DNA of 64,000 nt, taken from Gammaproteobacteria bacterium (GTDB lineage Bacteria; Pseudomonadota; Gammaproteobacteria; SZUA-140). The position numbers and the translations under genes are program-made. Under the pieces are notes generated by a model. That model saw nothing but the letters and a program-made list of their open reading frames with translations, was not told where the DNA came from and did not search any database. Positions within the stretch are counted from its first letter, which is position 1; each line of letters opens with the position of its first letter. This document shows positions 49,533 through 58,397 of the stretch, in pieces. The stretch spans positions 251,345-315,344 of the forward strand of contig JADJWH010000005.1 of NCBI GenBank assembly GCA_016716465.1. The letters are read 5' to 3'.

Positions 49533-50690
49533 TTAACGCGCCGGCGGCGGGCGTTTGCTGACGGTCACATCCCGGGTGAACGATTCCCCCTGATGCAGCC
49601 CCTTGATGGCGATCCGGCTTCCCGGCTTGGTCTGCGCGATCATGTTCAGGCCGACGCTGGCGTCCGTCACCGGGGTGCCGTCGATGTCGGTGATGATATC
49701 GCCCGCCTCCAGGCCGGCAGTGGCGGCCGGTCCGCCACTCAGTACGCCGGCGATGATCAGTCCCTGCCGGTCATGCAGCCCGAACGATTCCGCCAGCGCC
49801 GGTGTCAGGGTCTGGATCTCCACGCCGAGCCACCCGCGGATCGCCTCCCCATGCTCGATGATCTGCGTCATGACGCTCTTGGCCAGGCTGGTCGGGATGG
49901 CGAAACCGATGCCCTGGGAGCCGCCGCTGCGGGAGAAGATCGCGGTATTGATGCCGACGAGATGACCGTACGGGTCGATCAGCGCCCCGCCCGAGTTGCC
50001 CGGATTGATCGCCGCGTCCGTCTGGATGAAGTTCTCGAAGGTCGATATGCCGAGCTGGCTGCGGCCGGTGGCGCTGACGATGCCCTGGGTGACGGTCTGC
50101 CCCACGCCGAACGGGTTGCCGATCGCGAGCACCACGTCGCCGACCTGCAGTGCGTTGGAATCGCCCAGGGTGATCACCGACAGGTTTCCCAGCGCGATCT
50201 TCAGCACGGCGATGTCGCTTTCAGGGTCGGTGCCGATCACCGTTGCCGGCGCCGAGCGGCCGTCGTTGAGGCCGACCAGGATCTCATCCGAGCCGTCGAC
50301 GACGTGGTTGTTGGTGAGGACGTAGCCGTCCGCGCTGACGATGACGCCGGAGCCCAGGCTGTTCTGCTGCTGTTCGCGCGGCACGTTTGGCGCGTTGAAG
50401 AAGCGCCGGAAGAGCGGATCGTCCAGGAAGGGGCTGAACTGGCGCGTGACCGTCTTCGTGGTGTGGATATTGACCACCGCCGGCGCGGCCTTGCTGACCG
50501 CGCCGGCGTAGGATACCGTGGCCTGTGGTTCGATCGCGGTTTCACCGGGCGCCGACTCCTTGAGTTCCACCACCGGCCGCTTGGTGAAGGTATCCGTCAT
50601 GAGGAATACCGCGATCAGGCCCACGGCCAGACCCACGATGACGCCTTGACTGAGGTAGGGAAGCAGTCTGCGGATTTGCATGATCGCCAT
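49533..50690 (-). CDS. algW: AlgW/DegS-type membrane-anchored S1C serine protease
   Basis: This encodes 385 residues. One N-terminal membrane helix (about 12-32) precedes a trypsin-like domain with the triad His in VLTNNHVVDG, Asp in DPESDIAVLKI and Ser in INPGNSGGALID. A single PDZ domain ends the protein (about residues 270-375, GWLGVEIQTL). One PDZ domain and an anchor instead of a cleaved signal indicate DegS/AlgW rather than DegP. Such proteases cleave the anti-sigma factor in the envelope stress response. In Pseudomonas algW also adjoins the murA-hisGDC block. Confidence 0.88.
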   Translation of the reverse strand: MAIMQIRRLLPYLSQGVIVGLAVGLIAVFLMTDTFTKRPVVELKESAPGETAIEPQATVSYAGAVSKAAPAVVNIHTTKTVTRQFSPFLDDPLFRRFFNAPNVPREQQQNSLGSGVIVSADGYVLTNNHVVDGSDEILVGLNDGRSAPATVIGTDPESDIAVLKIALGNLSVITLGDSNALQVGDVVLAIGNPFGVGQTVTQGIVSATGRSQLGISTFENFIQTDAAINPGNSGGALIDPYGHLVGINTAIFSRSGGSQGIGFAIPTSLAKSVMTQIIEHGEAIRGWLGVEIQTLTPALAESFGLHDRQGLIIAGVLSGGPAATAGLEAGDIITDIDGTPVTDASVGLNMIAQTKPGSRIAIKGLHQGESFTRDVTVSKRPPPAR

Positions 50691-50746
50691 ACTCTAGCAT
50701 AGCGCTCGTACCGTCTGCCCCCTGAAAATCCGAGTGGAGTTTGTCC

Positions 50747-51511
50747 ATGCCGATGCCCCTGTCAGAGCTCGCCGCCTACCTGGATCGCCTGCTGGACGTC
50801 GGTCGCTTCGAGGATTACGCCCCCAATGGCCTGCAGGTCGAAGGACGCGCCGAGGTGCGCAGGATTCTCGGCGGCGTCAGCGCGAGCCATGCACTGATCG
50901 AGCATGCGCTGGAATGGGAGGCCGATGCGATCCTGGTCCATCATGGCTGGTTCTGGCGCAACGAGGATCCGCGCGTGTGCGGCATCAGACGACGGCGTCT
51001 GCGGGCGCTGCTGTGCGCCGATATCAGCCTGCTCGCCTATCATCTTCCGCTCGATGCGCACGCCGAGCTCGGCAACAATGCACAACTGGCGCGCGTTCTG
51101 GACATCGCGATCACCGGCGAGGTAGCGACTGGACGCAGGGAACCAGGATTGCTGCTGCGTGGCCGCCTCGGCGCCGACATGAGCGGCCACGATCTGTCCC
51201 GCCATCTGGCGCGGTGTCTCGCGCGCGAGCCCCTGCATGTCGCGGGAGCGCGCGCGCTCGTGCGCGAGGTGGCGTGGTGCACCGGAGCCGCGCAGGATTA
51301 CCTCGAACTCGCCGCTGCCGCGGGCGTGGATGCGTACATCACCGGCGAAGCCTCCGAACGCACCACGCACATCGCGCGTGAAACCGGTGTGCATTTCTAT
51401 GCCGCGGGACATCACGCGACGGAACGCTACGGCGTGCGCGCGCTGCTGGCGCATATCGCCGCGAATTTCGCCGTCGAGACTCGCTTTGTCGATGTCGAAA
51501 ATCCTGTCTGA
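50747..51511 (+). CDS. NIF3-family dinuclear metal protein (YbgI-like)
   Basis: This encodes 254 residues. Metal-binding histidines appear in ILVHHGWFW, LLAYHLPLDAHAELGNN and the C-terminal YAAGHHATERYGVRAL. This is the pattern of the NIF3/YbgI family, toroidal hexamers with a two-metal site; GTP cyclohydrolase I type 2 activity has been attributed to some members. The ATG at 50747 has GAGTGGAG 7 bases upstream. It is divergent from algW and next to it, as in Pseudomonas. Confidence 0.88.
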   Translation: MPMPLSELAAYLDRLLDVGRFEDYAPNGLQVEGRAEVRRILGGVSASHALIEHALEWEADAILVHHGWFWRNEDPRVCGIRRRRLRALLCADISLLAYHLPLDAHAELGNNAQLARVLDIAITGEVATGRREPGLLLRGRLGADMSGHDLSRHLARCLAREPLHVAGARALVREVAWCTGAAQDYLELAAAAGVDAYITGEASERTTHIARETGVHFYAAGHHATERYGVRALLAHIAANFAVETRFVDVENPV

Positions 51512-52001
51512 GCGTTCGCGCTCGCCGATGTCGACTACCGCATTTGGGGTAGCGCGTGGGGCGTGGAATATAACCCACGCGGTTTATGCGGCTTGTGAGG
51601 CGCTTTTGGCGCGGTCTGAGCACGATTCATCGATGTGGTCCCATCAGCGTTGACAGGTCCGCAGAGATTGATCTACGATTCATCGCTCGACCCCGCTCAG
51701 CGTTGTCGAGCGCGAGAGAATCGAATTAAAGAAAACAAAACAAACCCGCCCCGTGCGAGCGACTGCGGAGAGCGAGGTTGAAGACAGACCGTTGCGAATC
51801 ATGACGACGACGGTTCGGAGGAGGGTGTGAGTTCAATGAATGAAATCCTTCCGCGTTTCGAGTCGGTATAGTTTCAGTCTGGCACGATAAGCATCCGGGG
51901 CGTCCGTCCGCTGCGCGCGCATCCCGGCATGATGAGTCGTTCATCGCTCAGTCTGCGGCGGGCGGCTTGACACGAATCACAAACATAGGTTGAGGGGGGA
52001 G
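51512..52001. other. 490-base non-coding region before the act cluster
   Basis: I see no convincing gene here. Two perfect 8-base hairpins, each with a 13-base loop, are present: CGCGTGGG/CCCACGCG at 51553-51581 and CGCTCGAC/GTCGAGCG at 51684-51712. ACGATTCATCG occurs twice (near 51621 and 51676). The stretch 51720-51850 is AT-richer, with GAATTAAAGAAAACAAAAC. TTGACA at 51967 has no -10 at a proper distance. The promoter of the act operon must lie in this region but I cannot place it. Confidence 0.55.
51553..51581 (+). terminator. Hairpin after the NIF3-family gene
   Basis: CGCGTGGG and CCCACGCG pair perfectly over 8 bases with a 13-base loop, 41 bases after the stop codon. There is no clear T-run, so terminator function is tentative. 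Confidence 0.35.
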
Positions 52002-52658
52002 ATGTCAGGCACTCGGCAACTTTTCTCAGGACGATTGTCCTTACCAGGAGCGGGAATCCCGGCTGGCCGTCGTGCCGGCCTGCCGTCGACGGCAGGGTTT
52101 CTGGCATTGGTCGTTGCGCTGTTCGCCGTGTGCGCCCCGCTTGCGGCTACTGCCGGATCGGCGGTGCCCAACGCGGTTCCGCCGGAAGGGACCTACGCCG
52201 GCAAGGACGTTCCGCAACCGATCGAATTTCCCCACGACATCCATGCCAAGATCAACGGCATCAATTGCATGTACTGTCATACCTATGCGCGCCGCAGCAA
52301 GGTGGCGGGCATACCGCCGACGAGCAAGTGCATGGGCTGTCACAGCGTGATCGCGACAGACAAGCCGCGCATCAAGCAGCTGACCGAGTACTGGGAAAAG
52401 CGCGAGCCGCCGCATTGGCTCAAGGTGCATGACGTGCCCGATTTCGTGCACTTCACCCACGAGAAGCATCTCAAGCGGTTCGTTTTCGACAACCCCGAGC
52501 TGCCGGTGGAGCAGGTCTCCGAGGTCTGCGCGTTCTGCCACGGCGACATCAAGAACATGACCGTGGCGAAAAAGCAGAAGCCGCTGACCATGGGATTCTG
52601 CCGGCGCTGTCATGAGGCGAACAACGGGCCCTTCGACTGCTGGAAGTGCCATAAGTGA
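52002..52658 (+). CDS. actA: Alternative complex III pentaheme cytochrome ActA
   Basis: This encodes 218 residues. An N-terminal hydrophobic stretch (about 30-50) acts as signal or anchor. Five CxxCH heme-binding motifs follow: CMYCH (89-93), CMGCH (110-114), CAFCH (176-180), CRRCH (200-204) and CWKCH (213-217). Five hemes and the position in front of actB identify the ActA subunit of alternative complex III, which passes electrons to soluble carriers or an oxidase. The ATG at 52002 sits close behind a GAGGGGGG stretch. Confidence 0.88.
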   Translation: MSGTRQLFSGRLSLPGAGIPAGRRAGLPSTAGFLALVVALFAVCAPLAATAGSAVPNAVPPEGTYAGKDVPQPIEFPHDIHAKINGINCMYCHTYARRSKVAGIPPTSKCMGCHSVIATDKPRIKQLTEYWEKREPPHWLKVHDVPDFVHFTHEKHLKRFVFDNPELPVEQVSEVCAFCHGDIKNMTVAKKQKPLTMGFCRRCHEANNGPFDCWKCHK

Positions 52659-52720
52659 CGCGTGTCCATCCGACACGAAACTGCGCCCGATGATGCGTGA
52701 TTGAACGGAGTGGTCCCGCG

Positions 52721-54943
52721 ATGAGTCTCGATAAACTGAAGCGAAGAGAATTTCTCAAGGTGCTGGGATGGAGCGGCGTCGGCACGACGCTGGCCGGCTG
52801 CGACATGCCCACCACGGTCACCGTGCAGGAAGGCAAGGAGGAGGTGGTCGCCTACCTCGCCCCGGAGGAATACGTCATCCCCGGCATCGGGGTCTGGTAT
52901 GCCAGCACCTGCGCGCAATGCGGCTCCGGTTGCGGCGTGCATGGCCGCGTGCGCGAAGGCCGCGTGCTCAAGCTGGAAGGCAACCCCGATTCCCAGGTCA
53001 ACCGCGGGCGCTTGTGCCAGGCCGGGCAGGCCTCGCTGCAGGCCCATTACAACCCCGATCGCATCACCGCCCCGCGCGTGCGCCGCAACGGCCAGTTCGA
53101 GCAGATCAGCTGGGACCAGGCGCTGGCGCTGCTGGAGGAAAAGGTCGGTCCGTCCTCGGGGCTGTCCGGCGACCGCTTCGCCTGGGTAACCGACAGCGTC
53201 AGCGGTCACCAGTCCGTGCTGCTGAAGGCCTGGATGGACGCCGTGGGCTCGGGGCACCACTATGTGCACGAGGCCGTCAACGACGCCGTCTGGCGCGCGG
53301 TCTGCCGCGACATGCTGGGTGATGCGAATCCCCGCCTGCGGCTGGACAAGGCGCGCGTGATCCTCTCTTTTGGGGCCGACTTCCTGTCCACCTGGGGTTC
53401 GACCATCCACAACTCGACGCAATACGCCGAGTTCCGTACCGCGCCGCGCGGTGTCCTGATTCAGGCCGAGCCGAAGATGACCGTGACCGGCGCCAGCGCG
53501 GACCTGTGGATACCGGTGCGCCCGGGTGCGGAGGGCGTGCTGGCCCTGGCCATCGCCCATGTGCTGGTGAGCAAGCACCACCGCGACATCTCGAACCTGC
53601 CTGTCGAGGCGCAGGAGCAGATCCGCGCCTACGATATCGACAAGGCGGTGCGTCTCACCGGTGCGACCGGCGAGCACATCGTCAGGATCGCCGGCCTGCT
53701 CAACGACCGGGCGCCGAGCCTGGTCCTGGCGGGGGCTTCCGCCGCGGGCCATGCCCGCGGCTACGACAGCGTCGCCGCCGCGATGCTGCTGAACATCGTG
53801 CTCGGCAACGTGGGCAAGACGCTGGAATCCAGCGCCGGCTTCCCGTTCCCGCAGCTCGCCGCGAAGACGGGCGGCAACAAGGAACTGCTCGATTTCGCCG
53901 CCGCACTCGAGTCGAAGAGCTTCGATGTGGTGTTCTTCAAGGGCGCCAATCCGGTCTATACCGCGCCGGACGCCTTGAAGCTGAAGGAGAAGCTCGCCGG
54001 GGTGCCATTCAAGGTCGCGTTCACCCAGTTCGACGACGAGACCACGCAGCAGGCCGACCTGGTGCTGCCGCTGCGTTCCGCGCTGGAGGACTGGGGTACC
54101 CATGTGCCCGCCGCGCAGCCCGCGCAGATGCTGATCAGCATGCAGCAGCCCCTGATGGAACCGCTCTATCCGGAGACCCGCGGCTTCGGCGATACCCTGC
54201 TCGCGCTGCTCAAACTGCGCAAGGTGTCGCAATACGCCGCCTATGACGATTACTACGCGTATCTGCGCAACGCCTTCGCCGCGCTGCCCGCCGCGCTGAA
54301 GCAGGGCACGATCAGCGATCAGCAATTCTGGACGCGCGCCGTGCAGAAGGGCGTGATCGAGGTCGGCGCCGGCGGCGGCAGCCTCACCTCCCGCGTCGTC
54401 GCCTTCGCGGTGGCGGAGCCCGCCGATCAGTCGCGGTCCTATACCCTGGTGCCGAGCGCGGGCGCGAACATGCAGGATGGCCGCTACGCCAATCTGCCCT
54501 GGCTGCAGGAACTGCCCGACCCGATCAGCAAGGTGGTGTGGGACTCCTGGGCCGAGCTGCATCCGTCCACGGCCGCGAAGATCGGCGTCAAGACCGGCGA
54601 CCGCGTCCGGATCGAATCCGAGCACGGCGCGATCGAGGCCAAGGTCTACGTCTACAAAGGCATGCATCCGAACGCAATCGCGGTGCCGCTCGGCCAGGGC
54701 CATGAGGCCTACGGCCGTTACGCCCAGGGGCGCGGCGTCAACCCGCTCAGGATCCTCGGCCTCGCCACCGAGGTGAAGACCGGCGAACTGGCGCATCACG
54801 CCACGCCCGTTCAGGTCACGCGCATCGCGGACAAGGCGGGCGACAAGCTGGTCAAGCTCGGCGGCAGCGAGGCCCAGCTGGGCCGGAAACTGGTGGCTAC
54901 CGTGACCGCGGACGTATACGCGCGTAATGAAGGAGAAGCCTGA
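52721..54943 (+). CDS. actB1: Alternative complex III molybdopterin-like subunit ActB1
   Basis: This encodes 740 residues. The N-terminus combines a twin-arginine motif (KRREFLK, residues 7-13) with a lipobox LAGC ending at Cys27, so it should be exported folded by Tat and lipidated. The rest is a CISM-superfamily molybdopterin-oxidoreductase fold. Cysteines 64, 67, 71 and 99 (CxxCxxxC-x27-C) keep the pattern for one iron-sulfur cluster. In characterised ACIII the equivalent half of ActB binds no molybdopterin; whether this one does cannot be read from sequence. In those organisms B1 and B2 are one fused protein; here they are separate, with TGATG overlap. Confidence 0.85.
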   Translation: MSLDKLKRREFLKVLGWSGVGTTLAGCDMPTTVTVQEGKEEVVAYLAPEEYVIPGIGVWYASTCAQCGSGCGVHGRVREGRVLKLEGNPDSQVNRGRLCQAGQASLQAHYNPDRITAPRVRRNGQFEQISWDQALALLEEKVGPSSGLSGDRFAWVTDSVSGHQSVLLKAWMDAVGSGHHYVHEAVNDAVWRAVCRDMLGDANPRLRLDKARVILSFGADFLSTWGSTIHNSTQYAEFRTAPRGVLIQAEPKMTVTGASADLWIPVRPGAEGVLALAIAHVLVSKHHRDISNLPVEAQEQIRAYDIDKAVRLTGATGEHIVRIAGLLNDRAPSLVLAGASAAGHARGYDSVAAAMLLNIVLGNVGKTLESSAGFPFPQLAAKTGGNKELLDFAAALESKSFDVVFFKGANPVYTAPDALKLKEKLAGVPFKVAFTQFDDETTQQADLVLPLRSALEDWGTHVPAAQPAQMLISMQQPLMEPLYPETRGFGDTLLALLKLRKVSQYAAYDDYYAYLRNAFAALPAALKQGTISDQQFWTRAVQKGVIEVGAGGGSLTSRVVAFAVAEPADQSRSYTLVPSAGANMQDGRYANLPWLQELPDPISKVVWDSWAELHPSTAAKIGVKTGDRVRIESEHGAIEAKVYVYKGMHPNAIAVPLGQGHEAYGRYAQGRGVNPLRILGLATEVKTGELAHHATPVQVTRIADKAGDKLVKLGGSEAQLGRKLVATVTADVYARNEGEA

Positions 54944-55815
54944 TGTCCTTGGAGAACATTCTCACCGACTGGTCCAGGTACCGTAAGGGCCTGGAGCAGG
55001 GCGGCTTCCATGACTACGAGCACATGTGGGGCATGGTCATCGACCTCAACAAGTGCACCGGCTGCGGCGCCTGCGTCGTCGCCTGCTATGCCGAAAACAA
55101 CCTGCCGGTGGTCGGCAAGGACCGTTTTGACGACGGTCATGCCATGCACTGGCTTCGCATCGAGCGCTACTGGGATGAGCCCGACCTGGGCGAGGGGCGT
55201 GTGGCGGAATACCAGCACCTCGGCGCGAGCTTCCTGCCCATGCTCTGCCAGCAGTGCAACGCCGCCACCTGCGAACCCGTGTGTCCCGTCGCGGCCACCT
55301 ATCACACGCCGGACGGCCTCAATGCGCAGGTGTACAACCGCTGTATCGGGTCGCGCTACTGCTCCAACAACTGCCCGTACCGCCTGCGTTACTTCAATTT
55401 CTTCTCGTACTACGAGAGTTCGTGGCCGGCGCCGCTGCACATGCAGCTGAACCCGGACCTCTCCGTGCGCGACAAGGGCGTGATGGAAAAGTGCACGTTC
55501 TGCGTGCAGCGCATCCGCGCCGCCAAGGACAAGGCGAAGATGCAGGATCGCCAGGTGATCGACGGCGAGGTGCAGCCGGCCTGCGTACAGACCTGCCCCA
55601 CCTCGGCGATGACCTTCGGGGACATCCTCGATCTGCACAGCCCGGGCAAGGGGGTCGAGAATACCGAGGCCACCGCGCTGTGGCGCAAGCACCAGGTGCA
55701 GCTCCACAAGGCCAAGCAGGTGAAGCAGGACCCGGAGATGCGCGGTTACCGCGTCTTCGAGGGACTCAACACCGATCCCAAGGTGCTGTTCTTGGAACGC
55801 GTGCGCGAAGTGTAA
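54943..55815 (+). CDS. actB2: Alternative complex III iron-sulfur subunit ActB2
   Basis: This encodes 290 residues with ferredoxin-like motifs for four clusters. The motifs are C38xxCxxCxxxC48, C102xxCxxxxCxxxC114, C134-IGS-RYC140-x3-C144, and C184xxC with C214xxxC218. In the third motif a serine (137) replaces the second cysteine, predicting one [3Fe-4S] and three [4Fe-4S] clusters, the set reported for ACIII. It shares one base with the actB1 stop, and AGGAG lies before its ATG. It relays electrons from the quinol site in ActC to the ActA/ActE hemes. Confidence 0.9.
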   Translation: MSLENILTDWSRYRKGLEQGGFHDYEHMWGMVIDLNKCTGCGACVVACYAENNLPVVGKDRFDDGHAMHWLRIERYWDEPDLGEGRVAEYQHLGASFLPMLCQQCNAATCEPVCPVAATYHTPDGLNAQVYNRCIGSRYCSNNCPYRLRYFNFFSYYESSWPAPLHMQLNPDLSVRDKGVMEKCTFCVQRIRAAKDKAKMQDRQVIDGEVQPACVQTCPTSAMTFGDILDLHSPGKGVENTEATALWRKHQVQLHKAKQVKQDPEMRGYRVFEGLNTDPKVLFLERVREV

Positions 55816-55854
55816 TCGCGGAGAATAACTCATGACGAAGCGACGGATCCGGAT

Positions 55855-57276
55855 ATGAGCGACCAAAACAAAGACATCAACGAAGACATCCGCTGGGCAA
55901 AGATCAACGAGGACGTCCTGCGCTCGATGGAAAATCCGCGCATGGGATACTGGGTCTCGGTGGCGGTATGCCTGGCGTTGCTCTCGCTGGCGGTGATCGC
56001 CGAGATCTACCAGTACCGGACCGGTATGGGGGTCGCCAACCTGAACTGGCCGCAGATGTGGGGTCTCTATATCGCGACCTTCATCTTCTGGATCGGCATG
56101 AGCCACTCCGGCACGCTGCTGTCGGCGATCCTGCATATCACGCACGCCGACTGGCGCAAGCCGATCTACCGTTTCGCCGAGGCCATGACCACCTTCACCC
56201 TGATGACGGCGGGTCTGTTCCCGATCATCCACCTCGGGCGCCTGTGGAACATGTACTGGGTGCTGCCCTACTACAGCGACCGCGGGATCTGGCCCAACTT
56301 CCGCTCCCCGCTGGTGTGGGACGCCTTCGCCATCGGCACCTACCTGACCTCGTCGGCCCTGTTCCTTTACATCGGTTCGATCCCCGACCTGGCGATCTGC
56401 CGCGACAACGCCCGGGGCTGGCGCAAGAAGCTTTACACGGCCCTCTCGCTGGGCTGGCGCGGCGACGACCGCCAGTGGCGCCATTTCCGCAAGGCCTATC
56501 TGATCATGGCGTGCTTCCTGATCCCGCTGGCGGTATCGGTGCACTCCATCGTGTCGTCCGACTTCGCGATGTCGATCATGCCGGGCTGGCACGTGACGAC
56601 CTTCCCGCCCTATTTCGTCGCCGGGGCGCTGTACTCGGGCTGCGCGGGCATCATCACGCTGTTCGTGCTGCTGCGCTACTACTTCCGCTTCGAGGATTAC
56701 ATGACACTGCCGATCCTCGACAAGACCTGCAAGCTCACCTTCGCCATCGCGATGGTGTGGACCTACCTGAACCTGATCGAGTTCAGCTCCATCTGGTACG
56801 GTCATGACATGATCGCCAAGGAACTGCTGATCGACAAGTTCACCGGTACCTACGCGCCGTACTTCTGGGCCATGCTGTTCTTCGGCTCCGTCGTGCCGTT
56901 CACGATGGCCTTCGAGAAGATCCGCCGCAGCATTTCCGCGATGTTCGTCATCTCCATCCTGCTGAACATCGGCATGTGGCTGGAGCGCTGGATGATCGTG
57001 GGTCCGACCCTGTCCGCGTCCTACGAGCCGTTCGCGTTCGACGTCATGTGGCCGAGCTGGGTGCAGTGGTTCATCGTGATCGGAAGCTTCGGCTGGTTCG
57101 GCCTGCTGTTCCTGATCTTCGTCAAGGTGATTCCGTCGGTCTCGATGTATGAGGTCAAGGAAATGATCTTCCATCGCCGTCATATCGCGCACAAGGACAT
57201 CGCGAGCGTGATGCATCGCAGGACGGGTGACCCGAAACCGTCGGGCGAGCCCGGTCTGGAGGGGGCAAAACCATGA
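55855..57276 (+). CDS. actC: Alternative complex III quinol-binding membrane subunit ActC
   Basis: This encodes 473 residues of the NrfD/PsrC family with about ten membrane helices. Characteristic stretches are FWIGMSHSGTLLSAIL, SVHSIVSSDFAMSIMPGWH, WTYLNLIEFSSIWYG and MWLERWMIVGPT. ActC is the integral subunit where menaquinol or ubiquinol is oxidised in ACIII. Its stop overlaps actD by 4 bases. Confidence 0.93.
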   Translation: MSDQNKDINEDIRWAKINEDVLRSMENPRMGYWVSVAVCLALLSLAVIAEIYQYRTGMGVANLNWPQMWGLYIATFIFWIGMSHSGTLLSAILHITHADWRKPIYRFAEAMTTFTLMTAGLFPIIHLGRLWNMYWVLPYYSDRGIWPNFRSPLVWDAFAIGTYLTSSALFLYIGSIPDLAICRDNARGWRKKLYTALSLGWRGDDRQWRHFRKAYLIMACFLIPLAVSVHSIVSSDFAMSIMPGWHVTTFPPYFVAGALYSGCAGIITLFVLLRYYFRFEDYMTLPILDKTCKLTFAIAMVWTYLNLIEFSSIWYGHDMIAKELLIDKFTGTYAPYFWAMLFFGSVVPFTMAFEKIRRSISAMFVISILLNIGMWLERWMIVGPTLSASYEPFAFDVMWPSWVQWFIVIGSFGWFGLLFLIFVKVIPSVSMYEVKEMIFHRRHIAHKDIASVMHRRTGDPKPSGEPGLEGAKP

Positions 57277-57800
57277 AGAAAGCGCGTATTCTGGCCCTGT
57301 TCTCCAATTTCGACGAGGCCTTCGCCGCCATCTCGGACATCCGGCACTACAAGGTGCCCGGCGTATCCGTCGACGATGTCACGGTGATCTCGCCGATCGA
57401 GCACCCCGAGATCGAGGAGGTGCTGGGCGAGCGTCCGGCGCATGTGCCGAAATTCACCCTGATCGGCGCGCTGCTCGGATCCACCTGCGGCTTCATCTTT
57501 CTGGCCAGCGCGCAGGCGAACTTCACCGTGCAGCCGCAGGGCGGCAAGCCGGTGATTCCGCTGCCGTCGAACATCGTGCTGACCTACGAGATGCTGATCC
57601 TGTTCAGCGTGCTGTTCACGCTGGCCGGGCTGATGATCGGCGCGCGCCTGCTGCGCAAGCGCAAGAGCCTGTACAGCGAGAAGGTCAGCCTCGACCAGGT
57701 CGGAATCGAGATGGAACTGGAGGAGAAGTACGTCGAGCCAATCAAGAAGCTGTTCCGGCAGCACCAGGTACTCGAGATTCGGGAAGAGGTTATCCAATGA
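57273..57800 (+). CDS. actD: Alternative complex III subunit ActD (DUF3341)
   Basis: This encodes 175 residues. An N-terminal ferredoxin-like soluble domain (ILALFSNFDEAFAAISDIRHY in pieces) precedes two membrane helices (about residues 66-84 and 105-127). That matches ActD/DUF3341, a structural subunit of ACIII. It overlaps actC and actE by 4 bases each, so translation is coupled. Confidence 0.9.
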   Translation: MKKARILALFSNFDEAFAAISDIRHYKVPGVSVDDVTVISPIEHPEIEEVLGERPAHVPKFTLIGALLGSTCGFIFLASAQANFTVQPQGGKPVIPLPSNIVLTYEMLILFSVLFTLAGLMIGARLLRKRKSLYSEKVSLDQVGIEMELEEKYVEPIKKLFRQHQVLEIREEVIQ

Positions 57801-58369
57801 AATACAGGATGGCGGTTGCGGCAGCACTGTTTCCGGTCGTGGCGTGGGCGTGGCCGTGGTCAACCGATATGATGGATCAGCCCAGCATCAAGCCGCAGGA
57901 AGGCGAGATGGCGCCGTTCCCGAAGCGTTCAATCCCGCTGCGCACGGAGCGAATCGACACCGCCATGCTGCTGACGGAAGTCGCGAACCGTGATGAGGCA
58001 AAGCCGCTGACCAGCCCGATCCCGGTGACGGCCGACAATCTGGCCAAGGGCAAGACCCTGTTCCGGATCTACTGCGGGGCCTGTCACGGCCTGACCGGCA
58101 AGGCCGACTCGCCCGTTTCGAGCAAGATCGGCGCGATACCGCTGGTGGACGACTATGTACAGAAGACCCTGACCGAGGGGTGGATCTTCGGCACCATCAC
58201 CTTCGGCAGCTACATCATGCCGGCGTATGGCAAGCCGATGGCCCGCGACGATGGCCGCGGCTCCGACGATCTGTCGATCGAGGAGCGCTGGCAGGTCGTC
58301 AATTACGTGCGCCACCAATTGGCGAAAGACGCCGCGGCCGAGCCGACCAAGACGGCGGCCGCGCAATAA
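57797..58369 (+). CDS. actE: Alternative complex III monoheme cytochrome ActE
   Basis: This encodes 190 residues. A short N-terminal hydrophobic segment (about 5-18) is followed by a class I cytochrome c domain with CGACH at 93-97 and the likely axial Met in SYIMPAYG. The N-terminus has no cysteine, so the lipid anchor I recall for ActE of other ACIII complexes would be missing here. It carries electrons from the complex toward the terminal oxidase or soluble cytochrome c. The start overlaps actD by 4 bases. Confidence 0.9.
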   Translation: MKYRMAVAAALFPVVAWAWPWSTDMMDQPSIKPQEGEMAPFPKRSIPLRTERIDTAMLLTEVANRDEAKPLTSPIPVTADNLAKGKTLFRIYCGACHGLTGKADSPVSSKIGAIPLVDDYVQKTLTEGWIFGTITFGSYIMPAYGKPMARDDGRGSDDLSIEERWQVVNYVRHQLAKDAAAEPTKTAAAQ

Positions 58370-58397
58370 GTCCAACGACATTCAACGAGAGGCGGGG

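Noticed and set aside
51879..51894. TGGCACGATAAGCATC as a sigma-54 promoter for the act operon
   Set aside because: The -24 half is perfect, but GG and GC are 8 rather than 10 bases apart and TTGC is missing, so the spacing rules it out.
51967..51972. TTGACA as the -35 element for actA
   Set aside because: No acceptable -10 hexamer lies 16-18 bases downstream; that position is occupied by the G-rich ribosome-binding stretch.
52610..57216. Two long antisense open frames over actB1, actB2 and actC
   Set aside because: Both are shadows of well-supported act genes; their translations lack recognisable domains and have the biased composition of GC-rich antisense frames.
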